Shown here: positions 32,039-40,632 of the stretch, piece after piece | How positions within the stretch are numbered: position 1 is the stretch's first letter | How the letters are laid out: each line of letters starts with the position of its first letter | DNA from: Streptomyces avermitilis MA-4680 = NBRC 14893 | Lineage (GTDB): Bacteria; Actinomycetota; Actinomycetes; Streptomycetales; Streptomycetaceae | Direction: 5' to 3' | Length of the DNA stretch: 64,000 nt | Assembly (NCBI RefSeq): GCF_000009765.2 | Contig: NC_003155.5 | Coordinates: 2,542,001 to 2,606,000, forward strand | Program-made: the position numbers and the translations under genes | Notes under the pieces: generated by a model | Seen by the model: only the letters and a program-made list of their open reading frames with translations | What the model was told of the DNA's origin: nothing | The model's database searches: none

Positions 32039-32053
32039 GCGGCCGCCCGGCCC

Positions 32054-32395
32054 GTCTCCGGTGATGTGCGCAGCCATTTCCAGAAGACGGGCCGGGACGT
32101 GACGCTCACCGGCGACGCGGTGGTGACCGTGCCGGCCGGGACCCGGATCGGCTATCGCGGGGGCGACGGCAATGACGTGGTCCTGAAGACCATGACGAAG
32201 AAGCGGCGGGGCGCGGCACCGTCGGCGTCCGCCGCCCCCTCCGTGAAGAGCACCGCCGCCGTCGGCGAGAACGAGGGCGCCCGCGCGTGGTGGCCCCTGT
32301 TGCTCGCGCCGCCGGCGGCCACGCTCGCCGTGCCGGTGGTCCGGCGGAATCGGTCGCGGCGGCGCGGTGGACGGCGGCACGCGGCCTCCCGTTGA
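32054..32395 (+). pseudogene. C-terminal remnant of a cell-surface protein
   Basis: Only about 110 residues of plausible protein remain: a beta-rich tail (DVTLTGDAVVTVPAGTRIGY then RGGDGNDVVLKT), an Ala/Ser/Pro linker, a hydrophobic helix (WWPLLLAPPAATLAVPVV) and an Arg-rich end (RRNRSRRRGGRR). That is the usual end of an exported, membrane-anchored Streptomyces protein. There is no credible start or N-terminal domain upstream, so the gene has lost its front part. The original function cannot be told. Confidence 0.5.
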
Positions 32396-32523
32396 GCCGG
32401 GGGTGGGCGACGGTCACACCCCGCTCCGCGAGCTCGCTCGCGGGTGCCCTTGGCGAGCCAGTACGGCTGGGCCGCGGCCGAGAGGAGGGATCGCCTCCCC
32501 CGCATCCCACATCGTGGTCAATC

Positions 32524-32540
32524 TGTTCATTCACTGAACA
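32524..32540. promoter_or_regulatory. 17-bp perfect inverted repeat upstream of mmuM
   Basis: TGTTCA-TTCAC-TGAACA lies 46-62 bp before the start codon at 32586, a position typical of an operator. GTTCATTC also resembles one half of a Streptomyces PhoP box, but the second half matches the inverted repeat better than the PHO direct repeat. Confidence 0.5.
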
Positions 32541-32585
32541 CAACGCGGTGTGGATTGTCGCGGCGGCTCGACTACCGTCGTCCGT

Positions 32586-33527
32586 ATGACCAGGAGCACC
32601 ACCCTCGCCGAAGCCCTCGCCGCCGCCCCTGTCGTGCTCGACGGCGGCCTGTCCAACCAGCTGGAGTCGGCCGGGCACGACCTGAGCGACGAGCTGTGGT
32701 CGGCACGGCTGCTCGCCGAGCGGCCCGAGGCGATCACCGAGGCGCACCTCGCCTACTTCGAGGCGGGCGCGGACGTGGCGATCACCTCCAGCTACCAGGC
32801 CACCTTCGAGGGCTTCGCCAAGCGCGGCATTCCGGAAGAGCGCGCGGCCGAACTCCTCGGCCTCAGCGTCGGGTTGGCGCGCGAGGCGGCGGTGCGGGCC
32901 CGCGCCGACGGCGTCACGCGACCGCTGTGGGTGGCGGCGTCGGTCGGCCCGTACGGGGCGATGCTCGCGGACGGCTCCGAGTACCGGGGCCGGTACGGGC
33001 TCACGGTCGCCGAGCTGGAGGCCTTCCACCGGCCGCGCCTGGAGGTGCTCGCCGCGGCGGGACCCGACGTCCTGGCGCTGGAGACGGTGCCGGACGCGGA
33101 CGAGGCCGAGGCCCTGCTGCGGGCGGTACGCGGTCTCGGCGTGCCGGCGTGGCTGTCGTACTCCGTCTCCGGTGACCGCACCCGGGCCGGCCAGTCCCTG
33201 GAGGAGGCGTTCGCCCCGGCCGCCGAAGCGGACGAGGTGATCGCGGTGGGCGTGAACTGCTGCGCCCCCGAGGACGTGGACGGCGCGGTCGAGACGGCCG
33301 CGCGCGTGACCGGCAAGCCCGTGGTGGTCTACCCGAACAGCGGCGAGACCTGGGACGCCGGCGCCCGCGCCTGGAGCGGCCGCTCCACGTTCACCGCCGA
33401 GCAGGTCACCGGCTGGCGGCGGGCGGGAGCACGCCTGATCGGCGGATGCTGCCGGGTGGGCCCGGCAGCGATCACGTCGATCGCGGGGACGCTGGGCGAG
33501 CAAGGGCGCGCCCGGCCGACGGAGTGA
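32586..33527 (+). CDS. mmuM: homocysteine S-methyltransferase
   Basis: A 313-residue (beta/alpha)8 zinc methyltransferase that transfers a methyl group from S-methylmethionine or S-adenosylmethionine to homocysteine, giving methionine. The N-terminal LDGGLSNQLE and ITSSYQATFEGF blocks and the zinc ligands in GVNCCAPEDV (about 220) and IGGCCRVGP (about 290) are intact, giving the three Cys ligands of the family. ATG 32586 is the first sensible start; no clear Shine-Dalgarno is visible, so the mRNA may have a very short leader. A perfect inverted repeat upstream is a likely operator. It may recycle methyl donors or SAM; its link to the distant sulfur operon is only thematic. Confidence 0.9.
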   Translation: MTRSTTLAEALAAAPVVLDGGLSNQLESAGHDLSDELWSARLLAERPEAITEAHLAYFEAGADVAITSSYQATFEGFAKRGIPEERAAELLGLSVGLAREAAVRARADGVTRPLWVAASVGPYGAMLADGSEYRGRYGLTVAELEAFHRPRLEVLAAAGPDVLALETVPDADEAEALLRAVRGLGVPAWLSYSVSGDRTRAGQSLEEAFAPAAEADEVIAVGVNCCAPEDVDGAVETAARVTGKPVVVYPNSGETWDAGARAWSGRSTFTAEQVTGWRRAGARLIGGCCRVGPAAITSIAGTLGEQGRARPTE

Positions 33528-33556
33528 CGTCGGTACGGCCGCGGGGGGGGGCCGGC

Positions 33557-33598
33557 ACGTCAGCGGCCGCAGGGGTCGTGACGTCAGCGGCCGCAGGG
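33557..33598. repeat. duplication of a gene 3' end including its stop codon
   Basis: ACGTCAGCGGCCGCAGGG occurs at 33557-33574 and 33581-33598, a 24-bp period. The right copy carries the PCGR-stop end of the minus-strand ADP-ribosylglycohydrolase; the left copy repeats PCGR-stop in the same frame beyond it. A run of nine G lies next to it (33543-33551). Confidence 0.85.
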
Positions 33599-34997
33599 AT
33601 TCCAGAAGGTGGGCCGCCACCAGTAGAGGGTGGTGTGGTCGGTGGGCCACGGCAGCCGCGCGTCCGTCTCCCCGTCCGGGTCCTCGAACCGGTCGCGCAG
33701 GGGGTCGATCGGCCGCCAGTCGGGGTCGACGGGTTCGTCGGGCTGCGGCGGCCGGACGAAGCTAAGGTCGCGCTGTGTGCATGCGCCGATGTCGCGTGCG
33801 TTCACCTGGGCGTCGACCAGGGAGATCCGGTTGGGCCCGTAGGCGGCGGCCGGCAGGCGCAGTTGGACGGCGTCGTCCTCCCAGAAACAGAGCGGGCAGA
33901 TGTCGTGGGACCCGGGCGGCCGGTCGTGGACGAGGCGTCCGCAGCACACACAGGGGTGACGTTCGCCGGGCAGCGTGCGGGCCAGGGCGGACCAGGAGGC
34001 CGCCGCATGGCCGAAGAACCAGGGCGGCAGGGGCTCGACCCGCTGCCGCCAGGCGGCGGGAATGCCCGCGGTGCCGACGTGGGCGGCGACGATCCCGCCG
34101 ACGATCGCGCACGTGGTGTCCACGTCCCCACCGGCAGCGGCGCAGGCCCAGAGGGCGGCCGGGTAGTCGTCGAGATGCCGGGCCGCGCACCACAGGGTGA
34201 ACGGGACGGTGTCCACGGCGCTGACCAGTCGGCCGTTGCCGAGCGTGTGCGCGGCGAGTTCGACATGGGGCTGGTCGAGGAGCAGGCGCGCCTGCTCCAC
34301 CCCGGCGCGCACCTTGCTCGCGGGCGTGAGGTCCAGGACGACATCCAGCAGCCCGGCCCCGGTGACCGCCTCGGCGCGCCCGCGGGCGGCGAAGCCGGCT
34401 GCCACCGCCACGGCGATCGCGCCCGCCGCGGCCTCCGGGTGCGTGTGCGTCACCTCGGCCGAACGGGCCGCCTGCTCCGCCGCCACGGGCAGGTCCGCGG
34501 CGAACCGGACCCCCAGCGGGGCCACCCGCATCGCGGCCCCGTTGCCCCAGGAACCCTGTCCCTCGAAGAGCCCGGCAGCCAGGTCGCGCCAGGGCTCGCC
34601 CTGCCGGACCAGGCGCAGCAGCCGATTCATCGACGGGCCGTAGCCCCGGTCGAAGTCGTGGTGCTCGGCGAAGGACCGGGCCAGCGCGTCCTGGTCGAAG
34701 CCCGCCGTGCGCGGGACACGCGCGATGGAGCAGGCCATTTCCGTGTCGTCGGCCAGGGCCCGGCGCCGGGGGCAGCCGCCGCTCGCGCAGCGCCGGAAGG
34801 TTGTCGGGCACGAAGAACTGGGCGCCGAAGGCATCACCCACGGCGAGACCGTTCAAGCAGTCGCGCGTGGCGGCGAGCACATCGAAGGGGTCGAAGGGGG
34901 TGGCGGAGGCAGAGGGGGACGAGGAGGAGGGGGACGAGGAGGAGGCGGCGGAGGCGGAGGCGGACGGGAGCCGGTCGGGCTGGTGGTCGGATGTCAT
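33584..34997 (-). pseudogene. ADP-ribosylglycohydrolase fused to CPCC zinc domain, frameshifted
   Basis: The start frame (ATG 34997) gives a Ser/Ala-rich head and then LNGLAVGDAFGAQFFVPDNL; the following frame resumes at ADDTEMACSIARV and runs to the stop at 33584. The break lies in CCCCGGCGCCGGGCCCTGG (about 34750-34775), where the family expects PW(x)W before DDTEM. Both halves keep the ADP-ribosylglycohydrolase metal motifs (DDTEM; GGDVDTTCAIVGGIVAA), which remove ADP-ribose from proteins or small molecules. The last 110 residues are a cysteine-rich CPCC domain (CVCCGRLVHDRPPGSHDICP, then LCFWEDD). One or two bases are missing or extra; it is either a recent mutation or a sequencing error in a GC run. 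If repaired the protein has about 470 residues. Confidence 0.75.
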
Positions 34998-35154
34998 CGC
35001 GGGCCATGCTGCCCGTACGGCGATCAGGCCGCGAACGATTAACCTGTGTCGCCGTCGAGCGCGGCCCGCCCGCCCCGCCTGGAGGTCATGGCCCAGGGGC
35101 CGGACGCCGCCTCGACGAAGTGTCGCCGTGCAGGGACGACGGCCTGACGGTATG

Positions 35155-36856
35155 TCATACGTCCGAGCGACGGAAGTAACGTACGGCCGACAGCGGTGCC
35201 CTGCCACGCGCGGGCGGACCGGGCGGAGGGGGCGACACGGGTGCGGGCGTGGCTGCCGGACGAGTGAACTCGGCTTTCCACAGGCCGACTTCGGCATCGC
35301 GCGGGCCGTGCACGAGCTCCTCGTCCGCGCCGAAGACCCGGACCGGGTGTGAGTCGTCCCAGGCCGGCCAGCCCGGGTCGCCGTCCACCGCGAAGCGCAC
35401 CCAGGCCGCGTGCATCGCGTCGGCCAGCTCCTGCGGCGCGTCGGGTCCCGCGAGCTTCGCCGAGTCCGGCACATCGACCGTGTCGAAGACGAAGCCCAGC
35501 TCCAGGGCATGACAGGCGCCGAGGCGGGGGTGGTTCGAGCGCCAGGCGAACTCGTAGACGTACGAGGGCGCGTGGCCCGTACGGGAGTCGGCCAGCCGGT
35601 GCAGCGGAACGCGCAGCAGATGGTCGGTGACCAGATGGCCGACCAGATCGGAGGTGGGGGCCCCGGGGTGGGCGAGGCGATAGCCGCGTGGGACCTCCGG
35701 GCCGCAGCGGCAGCGGGCCATCGCGCCGGCCAGGGCGACCGGGCCGAGCCTGTCGATACGTTCGAGGAGCCCGGTGGGTGCGAGCCACAGCCGGTGCTCC
35801 TCGCTGGTCCAGCCCAGCAGCAGGGGGATGTCCCGGGCGAGGCCGCCGAGGAGCGCCTCCCGCGGATCGCTCGGCACCAGGTCACCGTCCACGACAATGC
35901 CGAAGGCCGGTCCGCCGAGGACGGGGCCCGCCAGTCGGCCGACCTCCGCCTGCGCCTCGGCCAGCAGGGTGCGGTCCACCTCGGCGAACGCCGCGGCGGT
36001 CGCCGGGATCCTCAGCTTCACCGCCATCCGCCGCACCAGACGCCGCACCTTGTCCCGCTCCGTCGACTCGGGCGGCCCGCTCTGGAGCACCGCCCGCCGG
36101 AAGAGGCCCCGGGCGCGTGGGCTCGCCAGCAGGGCGCCGATACTGATCGCGCCCGCGGACTCGCCGAAGACGGTCACCCGGTCGGGGTCGCCGCCGAACT
36201 CGGCGACGGCGTCGCGCACCCACTCCAGCGCCGCGAGCTGGTCACGCAGGCCGGGATTGGGCGGCGCGTCCGGGAAGAGGCCGTAACCCTCCACACCCAG
36301 GCGGTAGTTGAAGGAGACCAGCACCACGCCGTCGCGGGCGAAGGAACTGCCGTCGTAGACGGGGACCGCCGACGAGCCGCGGGTCAGCGCGCCGCCATGG
36401 ATCCACACCATGACCGGGAGCCGGGCGCCACGACCCGGCTCCGGTGTCCACACATTGAGGTTGAGGCAGTCGTCCCCGGCCACCACCGGGTCGGACAAGA
36501 AACGGGCGAACGCCTCCGAGTACTTGCGGTTTGGGCGGAGTGGGGCCAAACGCTCCGGCGTTGCGCACCCCGTCCCACGGCTCCTGCGGATCGGTCGGTC
36601 GTAACCGGCGGTGGCCGAAGGGCGGTGCGGCGAAGGGGATGCCGCGGAAGACGGCGACCCCCTTCTCGTACCGGCCGCGCACCGCTCCGTACGGGGTACG
36701 GACCACCGGGTCCGCCGCCGGGTCCACCGCCGGGTCCACCGCCGGGTCCACCGCACGGCCCGTCCGGTCGACCGGGTCGACCGGGTCGGCCCGGCCCGCC
36801 CGTTCCCCTCGATCCGTCGGTCCCTCCGACCCGGTCACACCGTCCGAACGGTTCAT
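35155..36856 (-). pseudogene. type-B carboxylesterase, frameshifted
   Basis: The N-terminal part (from ATG 36856) reads VVRTPYGAVRGRYEKGVAVF, RGIPFAAPPFGHRRLRPTDP, WDGVRNAGAFGPTPPKPQ, a normal carboxylesterase start; the remainder in another frame reads KYSEAFARFLSDP, DDCLNLNVWTPE, VWIHGGALTRGSS, the nucleophile elbow VFGESAGAISIG, and CHALELGFVFDTV with the catalytic His. The frame changes at about 36525-36540, near CCGCCCAAACCGCAAG. All catalytic parts are present, so this is a recent frameshift or a sequencing error; repaired length would be about 567 residues. A 12-bp repeat array encodes VDPA units near the N-terminus. It is divergent from the LacI gene and could share its operator. Confidence 0.8.
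36705..36752. repeat. 12-bp tandem repeats (VDPA units)
   Basis: Four units, the last three being GCCGGGTCCACC exactly (36717-36752), encode Val-Asp-Pro-Ala on the minus strand in the esterase N-terminus. A second short array with a GACCGGGTC period follows near 36775-36800. Confidence 0.9.
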
Positions 36857-37018
36857 ACGGCCCTCTCCTCACCACGGCGGGACTGACCTCCTCACCGCAT
36901 CACATCATTTCCGTGTCGCGCCGCCCGAACGGATATGTGTCGGCCGCGGTCCGCTCTTCGCGGCGGGCGCAACTGTCCGCACCCCCGGTCTTCCACGCCA
37001 CCTTCACGCGCCCCTACT

Positions 37019-37036
37019 CTAGAAAGCGCTTGCTAG
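37019..37036. promoter_or_regulatory. LacI-type operator in front of the LacI gene
   Basis: CTAGAAAGCGCTTGCTAG is an 18-bp palindrome with one mismatched pair, 100 bp upstream of the LacI start and 163 bp from the divergent esterase start. Its first 15 bases recur exactly, inverted, at 28453-28467 between the acetylesterase and PL4 genes. The rest of 36857-37135 has no gene. Confidence 0.75.
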
Positions 37037-37135
37037 ACGGTCTGTTGCCGCCGACCCGACCGTCGCCGTTCGAAACTTTCACTCGCCCCGGCGGGCTGGA
37101 GCTGGCCCTCGGGACGGGGCCGGAGAGGTGGGCTC

Positions 37136-38185
37136 ATGGTCCGTACCGGAAGCATGGCCGGACCGACCCTCGCGGTCGTCGCACGGGAGGCCGGCGTCTC
37201 GGTGCCGACGGCCTCGAAGGTGGTCAACGGCCGGGAGGACGTGGCACCCGAGACACGCCGCCGGGTCACCGAGGCACTCGACCGGCTCGGCTACGTCAAG
37301 AGACCCCGCTTCGACACGACGAAGTCGCAGGGCCTGGTGGACCTGGTGGTGCACTCGCTGGAGAGCTCCCGGTCGGGTGCGGTGCTGCACGGTGTGGAGG
37401 AGGCCGCTCATGAGGCGGGCCTTGAGGTGGTGGTCTCGGCCGGGCTGACCCGGACCAGGGGTGGGCGCCCGGAACGCGGCTGGCTGGACAAACTGTCCGC
37501 GCGCGGCTCGTCCGGCGTGCTGTTCAACCTCGCCGAACTGACACCGCCCCAGTACGCCTGGCTGGATCAGCACCGCATCCCGTACGTACTGATCGACCCG
37601 GAGCTCGAACCGCCGGCGGGGGTGGTGTCCGTGGGGGCGGCCAACTGGCAGGGCGGGATGAGCGCCACCGAGCACCTGCTGGCGCTCGGGCACGAGCGGA
37701 TCGCGGCCATCGGCGGCCACCGGCGCAAGATGTGCGGCGGCGCGCGGATCGCGGGGTACCGCTCGGCGCTGGCCGCGGCGGGGGTCCGGCACCGTCCGGA
37801 GTATGTGCGCCACGGCAACTTCGACCCCGCCGTCGCCCGGCGGCGCATGCGGGAGTTCCTGGACCTGCCGGAGCCGCCGACCGCCGTCTTCGTCTGCTCG
37901 GACCGGATGGCGCTCGGGGTGTACGAGGCGCTGGCGGAACGGGGGTTGCGGGTGCCGGACGACATCAGCGTCGTCGGGTTCGACGATCTGCCCGAGGCGC
38001 GATGGGCCTCGCCGGGGCTGACGACGGTTCGGCAGCCGCTGGCGGAGATGGCGGCGACCGCGGTGCGCCTGCTCGTCCGCATGATGGCGGGCGAACGGCC
38101 GGAGGGAACCCGGACGGAGTTGTCGACACGGCTGGTGGAACGGGCGAGCACGGCGCCGCCGCGTGACCGCGCCACCGAGGGGTGA
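37136..38185 (+). CDS. LacI-family transcriptional regulator
   Basis: A 349-residue regulator with an N-terminal LacI helix-turn-helix (TLAVVAREAGVSVPTASKVV, then NGREDVAPETRRRV; about residues 10-46) and a periplasmic-binding-protein-like effector domain ending with GFDDLPEARWASPGLTTVRQ. GGAGAGG precedes ATG 37136. Its promoter contains the palindrome also found in the rhamnogalacturonan promoter region at 28.45 kb, so I infer that it represses itself and the acetylesterase/PL4 pair, with a pectin- or arabinogalactan-derived sugar as inducer. Confidence 0.9.
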   Translation: MVRTGSMAGPTLAVVAREAGVSVPTASKVVNGREDVAPETRRRVTEALDRLGYVKRPRFDTTKSQGLVDLVVHSLESSRSGAVLHGVEEAAHEAGLEVVVSAGLTRTRGGRPERGWLDKLSARGSSGVLFNLAELTPPQYAWLDQHRIPYVLIDPELEPPAGVVSVGAANWQGGMSATEHLLALGHERIAAIGGHRRKMCGGARIAGYRSALAAAGVRHRPEYVRHGNFDPAVARRRMREFLDLPEPPTAVFVCSDRMALGVYEALAERGLRVPDDISVVGFDDLPEARWASPGLTTVRQPLAEMAATAVRLLVRMMAGERPEGTRTELSTRLVERASTAPPRDRATEG

Positions 38186-38283
38186 ACGAAAGGCGTCGTC
38201 CGGCCGTACGTACAGTGGCGGTCCTGTCTCCCCGGCCTGGTCCGCCGCACCCTCACCAGGCAACGCACGGAAGGACCTTCGGG

Positions 38284-40632
38284 TTGTCCCACACAAGCTC
38301 CCGGCAACTCCCGGACAAGGACGACACCCCCACGGCGGAGGACCCGACTCCGACCGTACTTCCGGAGCAGCAACCTGCCGAGGACGGACACCGGGACGAC
38401 GCACACCGGGACGATGAGGAAGCCGCGCCGGCCGACACCGAGCCCGACGCCGGTGAGGCCACCGCGGCGCAGGACACGGCCCCCGGCGCCTCCGCGGCGC
38501 AGGACACGGCCCCCGGCGCCTCCGCGGCGCAGGACACGACCAAGCCGGGCGACGCCTCTGCGACGGACGGCACCCCCAAGCCGGGCGACGCCTCCACGAC
38601 GGACGGCACCCCCAAGCCGGGCGACGCCTCCACGGCGGACGGCACCCCCGAGCCGGGCGACGCCTCTGCGACGGACGGCACCCCCAAGTCGGCCGACGCC
38701 TCTGCGACGGACGGCACCCCCAAGGCCGACGACGCTCCGGAGACCGCTCCTGGTCCGGAAGCGGCAGCGGAGGCGGAAGCCGGAGCCGGAGCCGAAGCCG
38801 GATCCGAAGCCGCGCCGGACACCAGCGCCGTGCCGGAATCCGACCCGGACCCGGCGGTTCCCGACCCGTCGACTCCCGACGCGGCGGTTCCCGACCCGGA
38901 CACTCCCGACGCGGCGGTTCCCGACCCGGACACTCCCGACGCGGCAGTTCCCGACCCGGACACTCCCGACAGCGCCCCCGCCCGCCCCGGCTGGCGTGGC
39001 AAGCACCCCGACGCCGCTCGTGTCCTCGCCTGGACAGCCACCGGGATTGCCGTCGCCCTCGTGCTCTTCGCGCTTCTCGTGCCGAACGACCTCGCTCGCT
39101 TCACGCCCTCCCGGTTCGTACGGATCCCCGCGGAGGGGATCCTCGGCGCCGCCCTTCTGCTCGTCCTGCCGCCGAAGCCCCGCCGGATCCTGGCGGTGGT
39201 CGGCGGGGTCGGGCTCGGTCTGCTGACCATCCTGAAGTTCCTCGACATGGGCTTCTACTGGTCGCTGGAGCGCCCCTTCGACCTGGTGCTCGACTGGGTG
39301 CTGCTGGACGACGCCGAGTCGTTCCTCAAGGACTCCATCGGCGGGGGCGGCGCGCTCGCCGTCATGATCGGGGCCATCGCCCTCGCCGTCGCGGTGATCG
39401 CGCTCATGACCTGGTCGGTCGTCCGGCTGACCCGGCTGATGGCGAGCAGGCGCCACTTCGCGGGCCGTACGCTCCTGGTGCTCGGCACGGCATGGATGAC
39501 CTGCTCGGTGCTGACCCTCGAGGTCGCCGGTGTGCCGGTCGCCTCGCGCAGCGCCGCCACACTCCTCGAGAACCGCGCGCACGCGGTGCGGGCCGGCATC
39601 AAGGACGGGCAGGCCTTCGCCCGGCAGGCCTCCGTCGACGCCTTCGCCGACACCCCGTCCGACCAGCTGCTGACCGGACTGCGCGGCAAGGACGTCATCT
39701 TCGCGTTCATCGAGAGCTACGGCCGCAGCGCGATCGACGACCCGGCGATGACCGAGCCGATCAACGAGACGCTCACGGCGAAGACCAAGGAACTGAGCGA
39801 CGCCGGCTACTCGTCCCAGAGCGGCTGGCTGCGCTCCCCGGTCGCGGGCGCCGGCAGCTGGCTGGCCCACTCGACGTTCCTGTCGGGCCTGTGGATCAAG
39901 AACCAGCAGCGCTACCGCAACCTCACCTCCGGCAACCGTATGACCCTCACCGAGGCCTTCCGCCGCACGGACGCCTGGCGCACCGTCGGCATCATGCCGG
40001 GCGTGACGCGCGCCTGGCCGGAGGGCAAGTTCTTCGGCCTCGACCACATCTACGACTCGCGCGAACTCGGCTACCAGGGACCGAAGTTCAGCTGGTCACC
40101 GGTGCCGGACCAGTACAGCCTGGCGGCCTTCGAGCGCCTGGAGCACGGCAAGAAGCACAGCAAGCCGCTGATGTCGGAGATCATCCTGACCTCCAGCCAC
40201 AACCCGTGGGCCCCCATCCCGAAGACGATCCCCGAGGACCAGGTCGGCGACGGCTCGGTCTACGACGCCATCCACGACGCGGGCAAGGATCCCAAGGAGG
40301 TGTGGAAGGACCCGGCGAAGGTGCGCGACGAGTACCGCAAGGCCATCCAGTACTCGGTCACCAGCCTCGTCGACTACGTCGCGAAGCACGGCAACAAGAA
40401 CACCGTGCTGGTCTTCCTCGGCGACCACCAGCCCAACCGCACCGTCACGGGCGACAAGGCCGGCCGTGACGTGCCGATCGCGATCGTCGCGCACGACCAG
40501 GGCGTACTGGACCGGATCTCGGACTGGGGCTGGACGGACGGTCTCAAGCCCGCCTCCGACGCCCCGGAGTGGCGGATGGACACCTTCCGCGACCGCTTCC
40601 TGACCGCGTACGGCCCCGAGCCGACGTCCTAG
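38284..40632 (+). CDS. LTA synthase-like membrane sulfatase/phosphotransferase with repeat-rich head
   Basis: A 782-residue membrane protein. Residues 1 to about 240 are disordered and built from three in-frame tandem arrays (10-, 12- and 10-residue units rich in Ala, Pro, Asp). Four or five transmembrane helices follow (AARVLAWTATGIAVALVLFA; ILAVVGGVGLGLLTIL; GGALAVMIGAIALAVAVIAL; TLLVLGTAWMTCSVLTL). The rest is an extracellular alkaline-phosphatase-superfamily domain: DVIFAFIESYGRS with a metal-binding Glu, STFLSGLW with the likely Thr nucleophile, and LVFLGDHQPN with Asp/His ligands, as in LtaS or phosphoglycerol transferases acting on wall polymers. TTG 38284 after GGAAGGA is preferred over an upstream in-frame start at 38182. 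Confidence 0.8.
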   Translation: MSHTSSRQLPDKDDTPTAEDPTPTVLPEQQPAEDGHRDDAHRDDEEAAPADTEPDAGEATAAQDTAPGASAAQDTAPGASAAQDTTKPGDASATDGTPKPGDASTTDGTPKPGDASTADGTPEPGDASATDGTPKSADASATDGTPKADDAPETAPGPEAAAEAEAGAGAEAGSEAAPDTSAVPESDPDPAVPDPSTPDAAVPDPDTPDAAVPDPDTPDAAVPDPDTPDSAPARPGWRGKHPDAARVLAWTATGIAVALVLFALLVPNDLARFTPSRFVRIPAEGILGAALLLVLPPKPRRILAVVGGVGLGLLTILKFLDMGFYWSLERPFDLVLDWVLLDDAESFLKDSIGGGGALAVMIGAIALAVAVIALMTWSVVRLTRLMASRRHFAGRTLLVLGTAWMTCSVLTLEVAGVPVASRSAATLLENRAHAVRAGIKDGQAFARQASVDAFADTPSDQLLTGLRGKDVIFAFIESYGRSAIDDPAMTEPINETLTAKTKELSDAGYSSQSGWLRSPVAGAGSWLAHSTFLSGLWIKNQQRYRNLTSGNRMTLTEAFRRTDAWRTVGIMPGVTRAWPEGKFFGLDHIYDSRELGYQGPKFSWSPVPDQYSLAAFERLEHGKKHSKPLMSEIILTSSHNPWAPIPKTIPEDQVGDGSVYDAIHDAGKDPKEVWKDPAKVRDEYRKAIQYSVTSLVDYVAKHGNKNTVLVFLGDHQPNRTVTGDKAGRDVPIAIVAHDQGVLDRISDWGWTDGLKPASDAPEWRMDTFRDRFLTAYGPEPTS
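38464..38541 (+). repeat. 30-bp coding tandem repeat (2.6 copies)
   Basis: The unit starting GCGGCGCAGGACACGGCCCC at 38464 repeats at 38494 and partly at 38524, encoding AAQDTAPGAS. Confidence 0.95.
38542..38721 (+). repeat. 36-bp coding tandem repeat (5 copies)
   Basis: Five diverged copies of a unit starting AAGCCGGGCGACGCCTC encode KPGDASxxDGTP with small changes. Confidence 0.95.
38851..38970 (+). repeat. 30-bp coding tandem repeat (4 copies)
   Basis: Four copies of a unit starting GCGGCGGTTCCCGACCCGGA encode AAVPDPDTPD; the copies at 38881 and 38911 are identical. Confidence 0.95.

Noticed and set aside
32524..32546. PhoP (PHO) box upstream of mmuM
   Set aside because: Only the first GTTCATT unit fits; the second half matches an inverted, not a direct, repeat.
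38551..38721. Regular 36-bp spacing suggested a CRISPR array
   Set aside because: Units are contiguous, diverged, in frame and encode a peptide repeat; there are no unique spacers and no cas genes.
37567..40047. 826-codon minus-strand open frame with VRVGNRRVGS repeats
   Set aside because: The repeats are the reverse reading of the tandem arrays in the LTA-synthase-like gene; no ribosome site and no domain.
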